In this document: piece by piece, positions 17,987-29,269 of the stretch
Position numbering within the stretch: the first letter of the stretch is position 1
How the letters are laid out: the number at the start of each line of letters is the position of its first letter
NCBI RefSeq assembly: GCF_000219625.1
Contig: NC_018213.1
Coordinates: 1 to 64,000 of the forward strand
Direction of reading: 5' to 3'
Length of the DNA stretch: 64,000 nucleotides
Origin: Zymoseptoria tritici IPO323
Lineage: Eukaryota > Ascomycota > Dothideomycetes > Mycosphaerellales > Mycosphaerellaceae
Translations under genes and position numbers: made by a program
Notes under the pieces: generated by a model
The model's database searches: none
What the model was told of the DNA's origin: nothing
The model's input: only the letters and a program-made list of their open reading frames with translations

Positions 17987-20900
17987 TCAGAGCAATTCAA
18001 GGCTCTCCTAGAACTCTCCGCCTTCGAGGCTATTAACGTCGCCGACCTCTTCCGGCATAAACAACAGCATTTTGGCGGTACGATTGTCCAATTCTTCAAT
18101 ATTTAGGCGAGCGCTAGGACTAACTTGAGGTGTCGATGGTGCCATTAGGGCTCGTGACTGCTCTTCTTCTTCAAGCGCACCTCTAGTAGCGACCGAGCTT
18201 GAATTTCCTTCGATCTCGACGTCTTCGTCCTTGGTCGGCGTTGCAGGTTACGAAGCCTCTACAGTAATATCGGTTCCTATCTCTTCTTCGACATGCTCGT
18301 CACGGATCTCACTTACTCTTGGAAACAATAACTGCAATCGAGCTCACTCCTACGACTCTCGCAAAGACAGACCTAGCACGAGCGCTACTTTCCTATTAAC
18401 GCTGTTGCCGACGATCTTGTGTTGCTAAGCAGGGCTACCTATCAGAACCTCCCAGTCTTAATAGCCCTAAGCTCGCCTCGCTTCTATGACAGTCCAGATC
18501 CGATTCTGAGACCAGTGCATAAAACATCTATTGATGCTATCTCCGATGGCGGTCTTAGTAACGATAGTTGGAAAGAGGCCATTTGGGAACATTCGCGAAA
18601 ACATTCTCGAGTTCTCCTGCCGACAGGTTGCGTTAACGTTGTCGCAGAATGTTAAGGGTTCTCCGCGTAGAAGCCCGAGCAATTTAGCCTGCATAAGACC
18701 TATCCTATACGGTCGAGTAGGCACAGCCGCCATCCGTGTTCGGTTTGTTGCCGACTCTAGCGACATAGTCCGATAGTCTAGGAATTGCGGGCAAAGCTGC
18801 GGTTGCGCATCTCCGATGTCTAGCAAGTCGGCGCAAGCCTGCGCCGGAGTAACGTATAGGAACGCAGTAAACTCGTCTTTGCGACTGCCGAAAGGCAGGC
18901 CGTTGCTCGAGAGGCCAAGTGCACGACTTCTAAAGCTTATGTTTAGATAACTATAGCTGTGAGGAATTGGCAATAGTAGCAGCAGACCAGGAGCGGAAGC
19001 AGAGATAAACACTTATGATCGTTGCTGTGGACTGCCGTGCGACCAGGCATCGCCTAGGAATTGCTAAACTTAATAACTAAGTGCGACTAAGGCCGCAACG
19101 ATTTGTGAAAACACATTCTGATCTTTATTCGGTCCCATCCCGGCCGTTATCGTAACAACGTTCTTAAGGAGGAAGTACCGCGGGACGTAGAAGTCTACAA
19201 ATGACACGATCGACGCTACTAGCGAAGCGTTCTGCTTAGACTGCTCGCTAAGCTTAAAGAGCTGCAGCATCGAAAATCCGGGGCATGGACTTCCGCCTGT
19301 GAGAATGTGAATATCTCCTGGCCGCGCGATGTTCGACTTTGGGTCGCCTGCTATAGCTCTGGCAAGCAAGTCGTTAACTAAGCCCAGGAAATACTCCATT
19401 CTATCCGGCCGTCGAACGTTTGCCCGGTAGCTGTGTAACGCATGTTCATTCTAGTCGGCGGCATACTTAAATCTAGCGATACCGGCTTCTTCTAAGCCAC
19501 AGTCAAAGGTTCCACCACCGTAGAAGAGACTCATCCCGACCATTTTCTCGCCGTAGTGCATATTAGGATTCCATCCTTCTTTTATTAGTGGGAAACTATC
19601 TCGTGCTACAGAAAGGTCTTCGGCGAGGTAAAAGAAATCGCCAGTCCTGTCTCGGTTGTATAGCGTGACAATGTCTCCAGAATCGATTTGGTCTTGACGA
19701 AAGCAGCGCACATAGCACTTCCGGATGATTTTGTCGCATGCTTTGTTAAACACGACGTCCGTAAGTACTAGCTCGTTCGGCCTAGCTTTCGCGCCCGTCT
19801 GCTGCTCGCTCTTCCGCAAGAATTGACGCAGAACGACGCGCCGCTTCTGGGTATCGAACTCGATAATTTAGGTAGGCTAGAGCCGGTCCTCGTCAAGGTC
19901 GTTATTCCATTCGCGGACGAGGACGGTGTTACTAATTACATATTTGCTCCGGCACTCGTCGAATATAGGAACGTCATGCTTATACTGGCACCTGAAGTCG
20001 CTTGCTTAAATTACAACGAAGTCGTATATGTCTTGCTCGTAAACTATGCGGAACTTCTGGCGCACGAAGTGTCCTCCCTGCTGATATAGATCCTTAGCAT
20101 ACTAATATACGTCTGCCTTATCTAAGACGCAATCTAGGTCGAGAGCCGATGTGCCGCAGCTATAGTTATCGGACAAGAAGAGCTCATTCGCAAAAGGGTA
20201 ATAGGCTTTGCTAAGTGTAGTGTCCTTTAGCTCGTACAGCCAGAGAACATCGAGCGAAGTACGATCTTTGCGAGTATACACGTTCTGAACATAGGCATAC
20301 TATGTATACGCTTTAATCCCCTATTTAGTACTAACATCCGGCGCGACGCATACGACATCCCCTATGTTCACCGTAACTGCTTTGTTCCCCTCTTAAGATT
20401 CGCTTCGGCTCATACTCCTAGGCGTTAAGGTTTGCATTGGCAGTGCACTCGGAGATGCTCGTCGCGGCGTCAGTCTGAGCCTTGCTTTTAGCTTATCCGA
20501 CTTCTTTAGCACATTTCGGTCCGTAATCGTCCACTCTTCTAGCTGGTCACCGAAGTACATATGTCGAAAGCACTAGTAGACAAAAGGCGTGACGATCGTT
20601 CGCAACTCCTTGTTTAGCTGCGCTAGGATAGCTGTAAGATTATAAGGATCGACTTCACCCCAGATCGGTTGTCGGCACAATCCAGACTCTTTGTCATCGA
20701 TATCCTAGCATTCTTTCCAAAGGAAGCCGACATTTGCAGCAATGGTCGTGCGGAAGTCTTTAAGTTTGCATTTAGCTAGCTATTAGTTAAAGCTAGTGTT
20801 ATCGCCGTAGAGTCCAGTTAGCTATTAGTAAAATCGTCTGCGGAAATGTCTAAGGGTGATCTGCTAGTTGCTGAGGAGGTAGTCGACGAAGTGCTTCCCG

Positions 20901-21853
20901 AACTGTGCTAGCTAAAGGAACGGCTCGTAGAATCGACGATATTCCAGTGCAGGCGTTCCCAGCTCGTACTAATAACTAAATAGAGCGGACGCTTTCGACT
21001 GCAGCTTCGATTAAATGCAGATGCTACCGGCAAAATCTGTAAAGTCCAGGTCGCCGTACCTACTAATAGCTAAGATCTCGAACTGTACGCCCTACACGTA
21101 GCGCTTTTTGTTGCCTACCGACAGAATGCCATCGAAACAGAACTCTGCATAGTTTAATTGCCGCAGTTTCTTAAGAGTGACGAGGTCCGATGCGCGTCGT
21201 CCGTCCGCTATATATACCGAGAATTAATCGAGTTTGAAAGTAGCACATTCCAGAGTTTCGGTGCTAGCAGACTTCGCAGCTGCGAAGAAGCCTACACTCA
21301 AGTCTAGGCTTACTTCGACCTCGTTCACAGGTTGCAAAGGAGGTTTGTATCCGTAGTAAGCGCTTCTCGGAAATGCTGGTCCTGCAATAGAGATGTGGCT
21401 TAAGTAGCGAAGCTACTGTCGTTTCCCGGAACGAGCTATGGCCTTAGGCTCTGCTCTAGCAGCAGGCTCGTCCCCTAGTTCTGTTTCGGTCGCTAGAGGA
21501 GTAAGTGCAGTCCTAAGCCTTTATTGTCTGGGCGTACGCAGTAGGCCCTAGTCCTTAACTTCCCGATCTCCGACTGTTTAGCTCGTCTGCTCCTTGCCCG
21601 ATTCTATCTTATACTAAACCGCTCTCTGCACTCCATCTTCTTCTTGTTGTTTCGACTCGCCTCGGTCCTACTTAGAAGCCGCAGGACTAATCACAATCGC
21701 ATTGCTTAGGGAAGCTCTAGCGCGCAAAATGTCTATCTGCAATTGTCCATTCTAAAGCCGCGGCTTCTTAGAAGGCCTCGAAGTAGGTCCTACTACAATG
21801 TTGTCCTCGTCATCCTTAATAACAATCGTGTCGCTGCTAATCTGTCTCTTCAT
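17987..21853 (-). pseudogene. dim-2: DIM-2-type DNA (cytosine-5) methyltransferase, full-length RIP-inactivated copy
   Basis: One continuous minus frame of 1,289 codons runs from ATG at 21853 (MKRQISSDTIVIKDDED) to TGA at 17987, with no frameshift but many stops, almost all TAG. The domain order matches Neurospora DIM-2: an N-terminal conserved region (DQFSVYIADGRRASDLVTL, FCFDGILSVG), a BAH-like region ending at about 19820 (CQYKHDVPIFDECRSKYVIS), then the catalytic domain with motif I FYGGGTFDCGLEEAGI (about 19480-19530), motif IV GGSPCPGFSML (about 19265-19300), motif VI, a target-recognition region, FPTIVTKTAIGD (motif IX region) and KIVGNSVNRKVAL (motif X). Motif VI reads KNV instead of ENV. 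The codon is 19163-19165 and a plus-strand C->T at a CA site explains Glu->Lys, which removes the catalytic Glu. The active enzyme would methylate cytosines in RIP-mutated DNA; this copy cannot. It is flanked by direct repeats, and a 74-bp piece is at 2543-2616. Confidence 0.93.
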
Positions 21854-22344
21854 AGTTGCCGTGCTACTTAATGCCGTCGTATGCGAGGTAGTAATAGGGT
21901 TAAGAATGCCGCTGTCTCGCTACAAAGGCGCTATGTTCTTTTCGTTGCTCGAAGCAGTCCGTCCGCGGTAAGTGTGCCAAATCGCACAATGCGAGTGCTA
22001 GAGCTACAAGTAAAGTCCAAGAGTGAATGCACCAACTATTTAACTTACAAGCCGTGCACGCAGTGTAATAATCTGCCGAAGCAAAGAAGAAATAGCAGAC
22101 CAAGATATCCGCAAAACGAATATCCGTAGAGGTAAAAAGGAATGCGCGCAACTTGCCGGTAAAACGTTACTTCGTAAGGTAGTTAATAAAGTGTAGTCTG
22201 GAAGCTTTGAAGTGCGACCAAGGATGTTCCAGCTATTAACTTTTAACCGCGCCTGCACCTTAATGCCCGTAATGGCCGCCATCGCGAATAGCATGTGTTA
22301 GCGCTGTCAAATTCAAACAGTGGAAGTAAGACAGATTATATTCG

Positions 22345-22430
22345 AGATTACTTACGCACGCCTACTTAAGGGCGGTAGCATGTAACCCGAGTCTTCGCTT
22401 AAGTGTTATTACGAACGCTTGAGGTCCTCC
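22345..22430. repeat. Direct repeat flanking the dim-2 pseudogene (5' side)
   Basis: Similar to 17530-17615 in the same orientation (CGCCTACTTAAGGGCGGTAG and TTACGAACGCTTGAGGTCC). Upstream of the dim-2 start codon by about 0.5 kb. Confidence 0.65.
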
Positions 22431-22947
22431 TCGACTGTTCCTTGTCCGGCTACGGCATCGCGCTGGGCCCAGGCCTCTTGTATTCGGGGTTTAGCGTCCC
22501 TTACTCTTTCGTATACTCGGAGAAGGCGGCTCAAAAGTCCTTGCTCTCGCGGATAGTTCTCTACAGCGGTTCTCGCCGCTGGGGGCGTAGCTTTCGAAGT
22601 GGAGGGCTGGACAGCACAGAGGGTTATCCGTGCCTAAGAGAACTGAGGCACCTCCAGGAACCGTGTCTGGTTAGGCTTTGTTACCCTACCCTGGGCCTAG
22701 CTTAGGGTTTCTGCCGAACCCAGCGGAGAGGGATGATCCCTACGAGTTTACGCTGTTGTTGCCTGTGCCGTGCACTCTCTCCTCCTCTTCGTAATCTTCC
22801 TCCTCGGAGTTCTCTTCTCTGTAACTATTCTGTTTCTAACAAGTTACGAACCGAATCGCAATTCTCCTCCCTACAGCCTTCTTCCTCCTTACCTCTTCTC
22901 TCGCATTGTAGCCGCCTTAATTAACCCGATCCTCCGAAGAGCCTTTG
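22431..22947. other. Spacer, open frames without recognised function
   Basis: Plus frames 22403-22705 (100 codons) and 22770-22967 are open but match nothing recognised. CA and TG are better preserved than in the flanking elements. Confidence 0.35.
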
Positions 22948-23260
22948 TTGTCGCAATCGCAGCGTAGTCGCATCTAGCGCGATCGCCTCCTCCCTCCTCG
23001 AATCCTCCGTAGTCGCATCTGTCGCAATCGTAGCGCAGTCGCATCTAGTACGATCGCCTCCTTCCTCCTCGAATCCTCCGTAGTTGCATCTGTCGCAATC
23101 GTAGCGCAGTCGCATCCAGCGCAATCGCCTCCTTCCTCCTCGAATCCTCCGCGGTTGCATCTGTTGTAATCGTAGCGCAGTCGCATCTACTGTAATCGCC
23201 TCCTCCCTAATCGAATTCTCCGCAGTCCTATCTGTTGCAGTCGCCTCCTCCTATAACCTT
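22948..23260. repeat. 72-bp minisatellite
   Basis: Units contain CAATCGCCTCCTTCCTCCTC and GAATCCTCCGTAGTCGCATC. Starts near 22981, 23052, 23124 and 23195 give a period of about 72 bp, 4.3 copies, with a shorter TCGCATCTGTCGCAATCGTAG subrepeat. The minus strand reads as an Asp/Arg-rich repeat (RRIRGGRRRS, RLRYDCDRC) but nothing suggests a gene. Confidence 0.85.
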
Positions 23261-23282
23261 CCTAACCGCCTACTTACTAACA

Positions 23283-25872
23283 ATGCTCGACAAAGTAGAC
23301 AGAGTAGTGCGAATTCCCTTGGACATCCTAGACGCGCTCTTCCGGGCGACCGAACAGCGAGCCGGCGATGCGAACGACTTCGTTATTGTTCGCGCTAACG
23401 AGGCCTAGGACCGCCGCGAGGTCTGCTGTCTCTCTCGAGGATCCCAACGCCTTCGGGAACCGTTTGCCGTCTCCGAGGCTCAGGCTAAGGAGCGACTAAG
23501 GCCACATACGGAGAAAGAGATAGAGACTCGTGTGAACAAGGAGGTCCGCTAGCGCATGTCGCGATATTTCGAAGAGAAGGCCTGCCGACAGATCTCGTTA
23601 GCAGTAGGAGCGGAAAGGCGGGGACAACAACGCCTACGCGCGACCTCCTCGCCTCCGCCGGCGTATACGGAGTATCCCTCCTCTGCGTAGCCGGCACTAG
23701 GCAGAGCGGGTAGTAAGGAGACAGCTCCTACGTCGGGAAGAAAGCGAAAGCAGGACGACTGCCGCGTACGGAGCTGCCTAGCGACGTTACCCCTTCGACG
23801 CTCTCCTCGTCGAGAGAAGTACTCCAAACCTACTATAGAAGACGGGGTGGAGGAAGACCAGCCGGCAGAGAGCGACGGGGAAGAAAACGAGCCGGAAGAC
23901 AAGCAGCTGTTGAAGAAGCGCCGGAAGCCCATTTCGCCGCGGCAGGTAGTAGAAAGCGACGCCGACGAAGACGCTGTTAACAACGGCAGCGACGACGGCA
24001 ACAGGGAGCCCGAGGAGATCATGGTCGCCAAGGTAAGGGCCGCCTCCTTATTCTGTCGCCCAAAAAGGTATCCGAAGCAGAGGCCGATGTAGCTTAAGGT
24101 ACTAAAGGACCTACTGCTATAGAAGCGCAAGTCTGGCAAGGGGACCCTAAGATCGACTATTTCCCGTAAGACTATAGACGAGATAATAGGTCGAGAACCG
24201 GGAGCAGCGGCGGAAGCGAGAGAGTAGGACCCTGCGGATCCGGAGGGGAATAGCGGACTGGAGAACGCTAGAGGAGGGCTAGACCTACCTAGAAGCGATA
24301 GAGAAGGGTCAGATCCTCCCGAGAACGCTGGAGGAGGGCTAGACCTACCTGGAAGCGACAGAGAAGGGTTAGATCCTCCCGAGAACGCTAGAGGAGGGCT
24401 AGACCCACCTAGAAGTACTAGAGGGACGTCGGATGTTCCGGAGAACACTGGGGAAAGACCAGACCCTCCTAGAAGCGATAGAGGAGGACCAGATCCTCCT
24501 ATAAGCACTAGAGGGACGTCGGATGTTCCAGAGAACACTAGGGAAAGACCAGACCCTCCTAGAAGCGATAGAGGAGGACTAGATCCTCCTGTAAGCACTA
24601 GAGGGACGTCGGATGTTCCGGAGAACACTAGGGAAAGACTAGACCCTCCTAGAAGCGATAGAGGAGGACCAGATCCTCCTGTAAGCACTAGAGGGACGCC
24701 GGATTCTTAGGAAGATACTCGCCAGCCGCCCTGTAGTACGTTGAAACCCTCCGCCCTACACTGTCCGCTGCTAACTATCCGAAGCCGGCGCTAAGGCCCG
24801 ATGTGCGGAGGGCCTCCTATAGCTCCGCTAGCATCCTACGGCGGCGGGCGCCGTGTCTAGTGTGGAGGGAGTAGGAGGCATTTCCCCCACCTACCCGGAT
24901 TACCGCCTCTGGTATGACTTTGTTTAGGACGTCGCCGACAACGCCGGCAGCGCCGAGGACCATTACGTAAGCGCGTAAAGCCTACGGAAAACACGGGAGG
25001 TCGACCTAGGTCTCTAGAAGCACTTCGAGAAATGCCTCGCTATTACTCGTAGGACCATAGGAACAACCGTAATCGACGAGTAGCGAGGCTTTTTGTAACA
25101 GAGTCGAGACCTATGCCGGCGGGATAGGGACGAGGGGGAGACAGCGTTCGTCAAGGACGAGAGGTAGGAGGAGAGGCGGGAGGTAGTCGCCGCGGCATAT
25201 CGGGAGTACCGTACAGCCGTAGATTGCGAGGTGGGGATCTAGCAGTCGAACTTTGAGTTTCGCCGCGCGACGGTGCGCCTAGCGGACTAGCTAGACCTCT
25301 ATAAGAAGCTCCCGCCGCGAGGATCGTCGCAGACGACAGCGATAGTACTTCCGGACAAAACGCCCTCTGCGAGGGGGGCCCTCTTCCGGGAGATGCGTCC
25401 GGACTAGACCAACAGACTCCCCGCCGGCTTTACGAAAGAGGACGTAGTGCAGGAGGGCCTAGGGACGGAATGGAACGCCTTTGAGCGTGCGATTAAGGTG
25501 GGGAGGCGCTAGAGGAGGTTCGTAAGGGTTCTAAACCTTGACGCCCTGCTCCTTATCGACCTCGGGAGGGATCTGTCCTATATCCAGCACACCATCCTAC
25601 TTCCCGTCTTTGTCGCCTAGGTCCATCTCATCTATCGAGTGCGGCCGGAGATTACGCCGACGGCCGAGCGACTCCAGAGGTGGAGGTACTACGACCGTGC
25701 GCGAACCGCCGCGAAACTGTACATAGCGAACCTACGGCTCGAGATACGCAGGTATCGCGAGCTGTCGCCAACGCAGCAGTTTGAATTCTCGGGCAGCGAG
25801 GACGGCGGGCCGCGGACGTGCGATCCGAGTGTCCTGTCGCAGCCCAGCGATGCGGTAACCGACGTCGACTAG
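23283..25872 (+). pseudogene. Decayed unknown gene with internal coding repeats
   Basis: ATG at 23283 starts MLDKVDRVVRIPLDILDALF, then RATEQRAGDANDFVIVRANE, HTEKEIETRVNKEV, a Ser/Pro linker, a KRKQDD basic motif, and an acidic stretch (VEEDQPAESDGEENEPEDKQ) ending near 24092. The centre (24229-24710) encodes 16- and 32-residue repeats of the form RGTSDVPENTRERPDPPRSD. The C-terminal part, after a frame change or lost intron, reads on to TAG at 25872 with YREYRTAVDCEVGI, DLYKKLPPRGSSQTTAIVLP, NAFERAIKVGRR, LNLDALLLIDLGRDLSYIQH and PTAERLQRWRYYDRARTAAK. Nearly all stops are TAG. About 850 codons in total. It looks like a nuclear protein with disordered repeats, or Gag-like; I do not recognise it. 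Confidence 0.5.
24229..24710 (+). repeat. Coding tandem repeat, 48- and 96-bp units
   Basis: Units such as GAGAACACTAGGGAAAGACC, CCTCCTAGAAGCGATAGAGG and ACTAGAGGGACGTCGGATG are repeated. The period of 48 or 96 bp is a multiple of three and the plus frame is open through all of it, which supports coding on the plus strand. The long open minus frame here (24688-23549) is a by-product of the repeat. Confidence 0.75.
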
Positions 25873-25937
25873 GGTTCGTCGTTTTCGACCTTTCTGAACA
25901 ACGAGGACATAGGCGGAAGGGCTACGGAGGGACAGGA

Positions 25938-26617
25938 TGGTTAAGAGGAAGCGCGGAGGAGATGAGGTCCAGCGAGTTATCCAAGTATAGATTTGATCCG
26001 GACCGGTCCGGCTCCTCTGATTCGTCGACTGCAAACTCTGAGCCCCACGTCTTGGTTAATTGACCAAGGTGGGTCCGTGTCCGGTTGTGTGGACGAATCG
26101 GCCGCGACAGGAGGGCCGCTGCGTCCTCCCCTGCCCATTGGCTGGCCGCAAACTCTAAGCCCCACGTCTTGGTTAATTGACCAAGGTGGGTCCGTGCCCG
26201 GTCACGTAGGCCCAGAAGCGCACTGCTGAACTGTCCTACCCGGACTCCTCCCTCCCTTCTACGACCTCCTCCGCGGTAATTGCCTCTATCTCCTGCACGG
26301 CGAACTCCTCCGTCTCGTCCGCCTCGACGCGGATTTCGTTAAATCCGAGTCTGCTTAAGGGTAAAACAAGCTCTTATAGATACGACATCGAAGATTTTTA
26401 ATAGACAGTTCTTCTCGTAATTGCCCGGTCTCGGAGCCCGTCTTTGTTGCGAAAGAAACCGTCACAAGGTTCAGAAGTAAGGTTTTCCAAGTATGCGACG
26501 AGCGTCGGATTCGTCTTGCTGCCCCGACTTGCCGGCAGACCCTTTACGAAGGATTTTCGGGTTTCGACCACAACTAACAACACCCGAGCAAGACATAGTA
26601 CTGCCGCGGAAGAGGAT
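25938..26617 (+). repeat. 680-bp repeat family, unit 1
   Basis: Starts GATGGTTAAGAGGAAGCGCG. It holds two copies of a segment with GCAAACTCTGAGCCCCACGT followed by a near-perfect palindrome CTTGGTTAATTGACCAAG (26051-26068 and 26168-26185), then a TCCTCCGCGGTAATTGCC block and an AT-rich block ending in CTTGCCGGCAGACCC. The short open frames in it repeat with the unit and are not supported as genes. Confidence 0.85.
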
Positions 26618-27214
26618 AGTTAAGAGGAAGCGCGGAGGAGATGAGGTCCAGCGAGTTATCCAAGTATAGATTCGATCCAGACCGGTCCGGCTCCTCTAAT
26701 TCGTCGACCGCAAACTCTGAGCCCTACGTCTTGGTCAATTAACCAAGGTGGGTCTGTGTCCGGTCGCGTAGACGAATCGGCCGCGACGGGAGGGCCGCTA
26801 CGTCCTCCCCTGCCCATTGGCTGGCTGCAAACTCTGAGCCCCACGTCTTGGTCAATTAACTAAGGTGGGTCCGTGCCCGGTCACGTAGGCCCAGAAGCGC
26901 ACTACTGAACTGTCCCACCCGGACTCCTCCCTCCCTTCTACGACCTCCTCCGCGGTAATTGCCTCTATCTCCTGCACGGCGAACTCCTCCGTCTCGTCCG
27001 CCTCGACGCGGATTTCGTTAAATCCGAGTCTGCTCGAGGGTAAAACAAGCTCTTATAGATACGACATGGAAGATTTTTAATAGACAGTTCTTCTCGTAAT
27101 TGCCCGGTCTCGGAGCCTATCTTTGTTGCGAAAGAAACCGTTACAAGGTTCAGAAGTGAGGTTTTCCAAGTATGCGACGAGCGTCGGATTCGTCTTGCTG
27201 CCCTAACTTGCCGG
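26618..27214 (+). repeat. 680-bp repeat family, unit 2 (split by a hAT element)
   Basis: Starts GATAGTTAAGAGGAAGCGCG at 26617 and follows unit 1 closely, with palindromes at 26730-26747 and 26847-26864. It is interrupted at CTTGCCGG (27207-27214) by the hAT insertion and resumes at 28205. Confidence 0.85.
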
Positions 27215-28204
27215 CAGTAAGCTTGTTATATTGGATTGTATTGTATATAAGGGTGGTGACAATACAATACAACGTGTATCTTGGCAACATATAGTGGATA
27301 TTTACTGTATACAACACTCTTAGACCTTATCGTCCACTACTGTTGCTTATAAGTCTCCTTAAGCAGTGCAGAAGGTTGTAAAGCCGGCTGTTGTATCGCT
27401 TATGAATGAGCTTGTTGTCTGACCATCTATAGACTTCTTAATGTCCTCGTCGTCGTCAAATGCTAGTGTTGTTGCTCCGGCTCTTGTTGTCTTAATTAGA
27501 GGTCCATATGCACTGCGAAGGAACGCATAAGCCTCGATAATATCGCCATAGAGCTATAAACGGCGGTAGTTAATTATATCTCTGCCGGAGCTGAATAAGC
27601 GCTTAGGGTTGTCGCTCATGAGGGGGACTAAAAGGCAGTCGAGTGCCATTCGTAAGAGGCATAGCTACTGACGGCGACGAGCCATCTACCAAGCAATAGC
27701 GTCGAATAGTAGTATGCGTTCGCACAACGAGTGTATTTAGTGCCCTTGATCTGAGAGGAGTCCGGCTAAAGGGCCTTATCGAATATAGCGCTGCTCTCAC
27801 AGAGCGTAACATAGTCGGAGGTGCGATCCTTGCGTGGTGGCAGTTGCCAGCCTGCTGTCGAGGGTGTTAAGGCTGAAGATAAGGCCATGTTTATGGCAAT
27901 AGTGTTGTTACGATAGTCACAAGAGTAGTAGATTGATAGCTAACTTCTCAGGTGCAGACTCTGTTTATACAGTGCAACAACACCGGCGCAGACTCCGAAT
28001 ACACCTCTAAAAACACCACCTCCGAATACACCACCATAAACATGGCCCTTAAAACCATGCCTACCATCACCGGATACAGCTATATTATATCCAGCCGTAC
28101 AGCACGACAATACAATACACCAGCCTTAAGGTAAGGATCTACGACAGCTGTATATACGACAATACAATACAATACAACAAGGATATAATACAACAAGCTC
28201 ACTG
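27215..28204 (-). mobile_element. hAT-family DNA transposon, internally deleted, 990 bp
   Basis: The element is bracketed by an exact 8-bp target duplication CTTGCCGG (27207-27214 and 28205-28212). Its ends are inverted: CAGTAAGCTTGTTATATT at the left against CAGTGAGCTTGTTGTATT (reverse complement) at the right, followed inside by TTGTATTGTATTG runs. An 8-bp duplication with CAG-starting termini is typical of hAT. It inserted into unit 2 of the 680-bp repeat. Length shows it is a non-autonomous remnant. Confidence 0.92.
27440..27640 (-). pseudogene. hAT transposase C-terminal dimerisation-domain remnant
   Basis: The minus strand reads SDNPKRLFSSGRDIINYRR, then LYGDIIEAYAFLRSAYGPL. This corresponds to the hAT C-terminal block (xPxRLFSxAxxIxxxRRxxLxxxxIExxxxLxxW). 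The catalytic domain is missing. The open minus frame 27812-27603 is in another frame and is not the protein. Confidence 0.7.
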
Positions 28205-28896
28205 CTTGCCGGCAGACCCTTTATGAAGGATTTTCGGGTTTCGACCACAACTAACAACACCCGAGCAAGACATAGTACTACCGCGGAAGAGGATAGTTAA
28301 GAGGAAGCGCGGAGGAGATAAGGTCCAGCGAGTTATCCAAGTATAGATTCGATCCAGACCGGTCCGGCTCCTCTAATTCGTCGACCGCAAACTCTAAGCC
28401 CTACGTCTTAGTTAATTAACCAAGGTGGGTCCGTGTCCGGTCGCGTAGATAAATCGGCCGCGACGGGAGGGCCGCTGCGTCCTCCCCTACCCATTAGCTG
28501 GCCGCAAACTCTAAGCCCCACGTCTTGGTCAATTAACCAAGGTAGGTCCGTGCCTGGTCACGTGGACATAGAAGCGCACTACTGAACTTTCCTACCCGGA
28601 CTCCTCCCTCTCTGCTACGACCTCGCCGTCTCCTCCGCTCCGAACTCCTCCATCTCCTAGACTCCGACGTAGATTTCGTACAATCCAAATCTGCTAGCGG
28701 GCGAAGGAAGATCTAATATATACGATATCGAAGATTAAAAACAGACAATTCTTCTTGTCATAACCCGCACTCGGAGCTTATATTAGTTTCGAAAGAACCC
28801 GTCGTAAGGTTAAGAAGTTGGGTTCTAAAAGTATACGACGAGCCTCGAATTCGTCTGTTCGCCCCGACTGGTCGGCAGACCCTTAAGAAGGATTTT
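28205..28896 (+). repeat. 680-bp repeat family, end of unit 2 and unit 3
   Basis: After the hAT target duplication unit 2 finishes, and unit 3 starts GATAGTTAAGAGGAAGCGCG at about 28292, with palindromes at 28407-28424 and 28523-28540. Its right half is more diverged than in units 1 and 2. Confidence 0.8.
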
Positions 28897-29200
28897 CGAT
28901 AGTTAAGAGGAAGCGCGAAGGAGACGAGGTCTAGCGAGTTGTCGAAAGAGCCCTGCTCCAGACCCGTCCGGCTCCTCTAATTAGTCGACCGCAAACTCTG
29001 AGCCCTACGCCTTAGTTAATTAACCAAGGAGGGTCCGTGTCCGGTCGCTGGGACCAATTGGCGCACCGCTGAACTTCCCGCTAAGACTCCTCCCTCTCTG
29101 CTACAACCTCGCCGTCTCCTCCGCTAGGATTGCCTCTATGGCCTACACTGCGAACTGCTCTACCTCCTCCGCCTAAACGCGGATTGTATCGCTTTCCGGA
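28897..29200 (+). repeat. 680-bp repeat family, unit 4 (truncated)
   Basis: Starts GATAGTTAAGAGGAAGCGCG, contains one palindrome CTTAGTTAATTAACCAAG (29011-29028) and stops at about 29200. Confidence 0.75.
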
Positions 29201-29269
29201 GCTATAGCTGAAGTCTACCCTTCTCACGATATAGACGATGCTAGGGCAGGCCGGCTACGGATTACGGGT

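Noticed and set aside
19823..20089. 88-codon plus-strand frame inside the dim-2 region
   Set aside because: It is antisense to the BAH-like part of dim-2, whose minus frame is clearly the protein.
23549..24688. Long open frame of 379 codons on the minus strand
   Set aside because: It is the shadow of the plus-strand repeat (period a multiple of three). The plus frame continues with normal protein on both sides.
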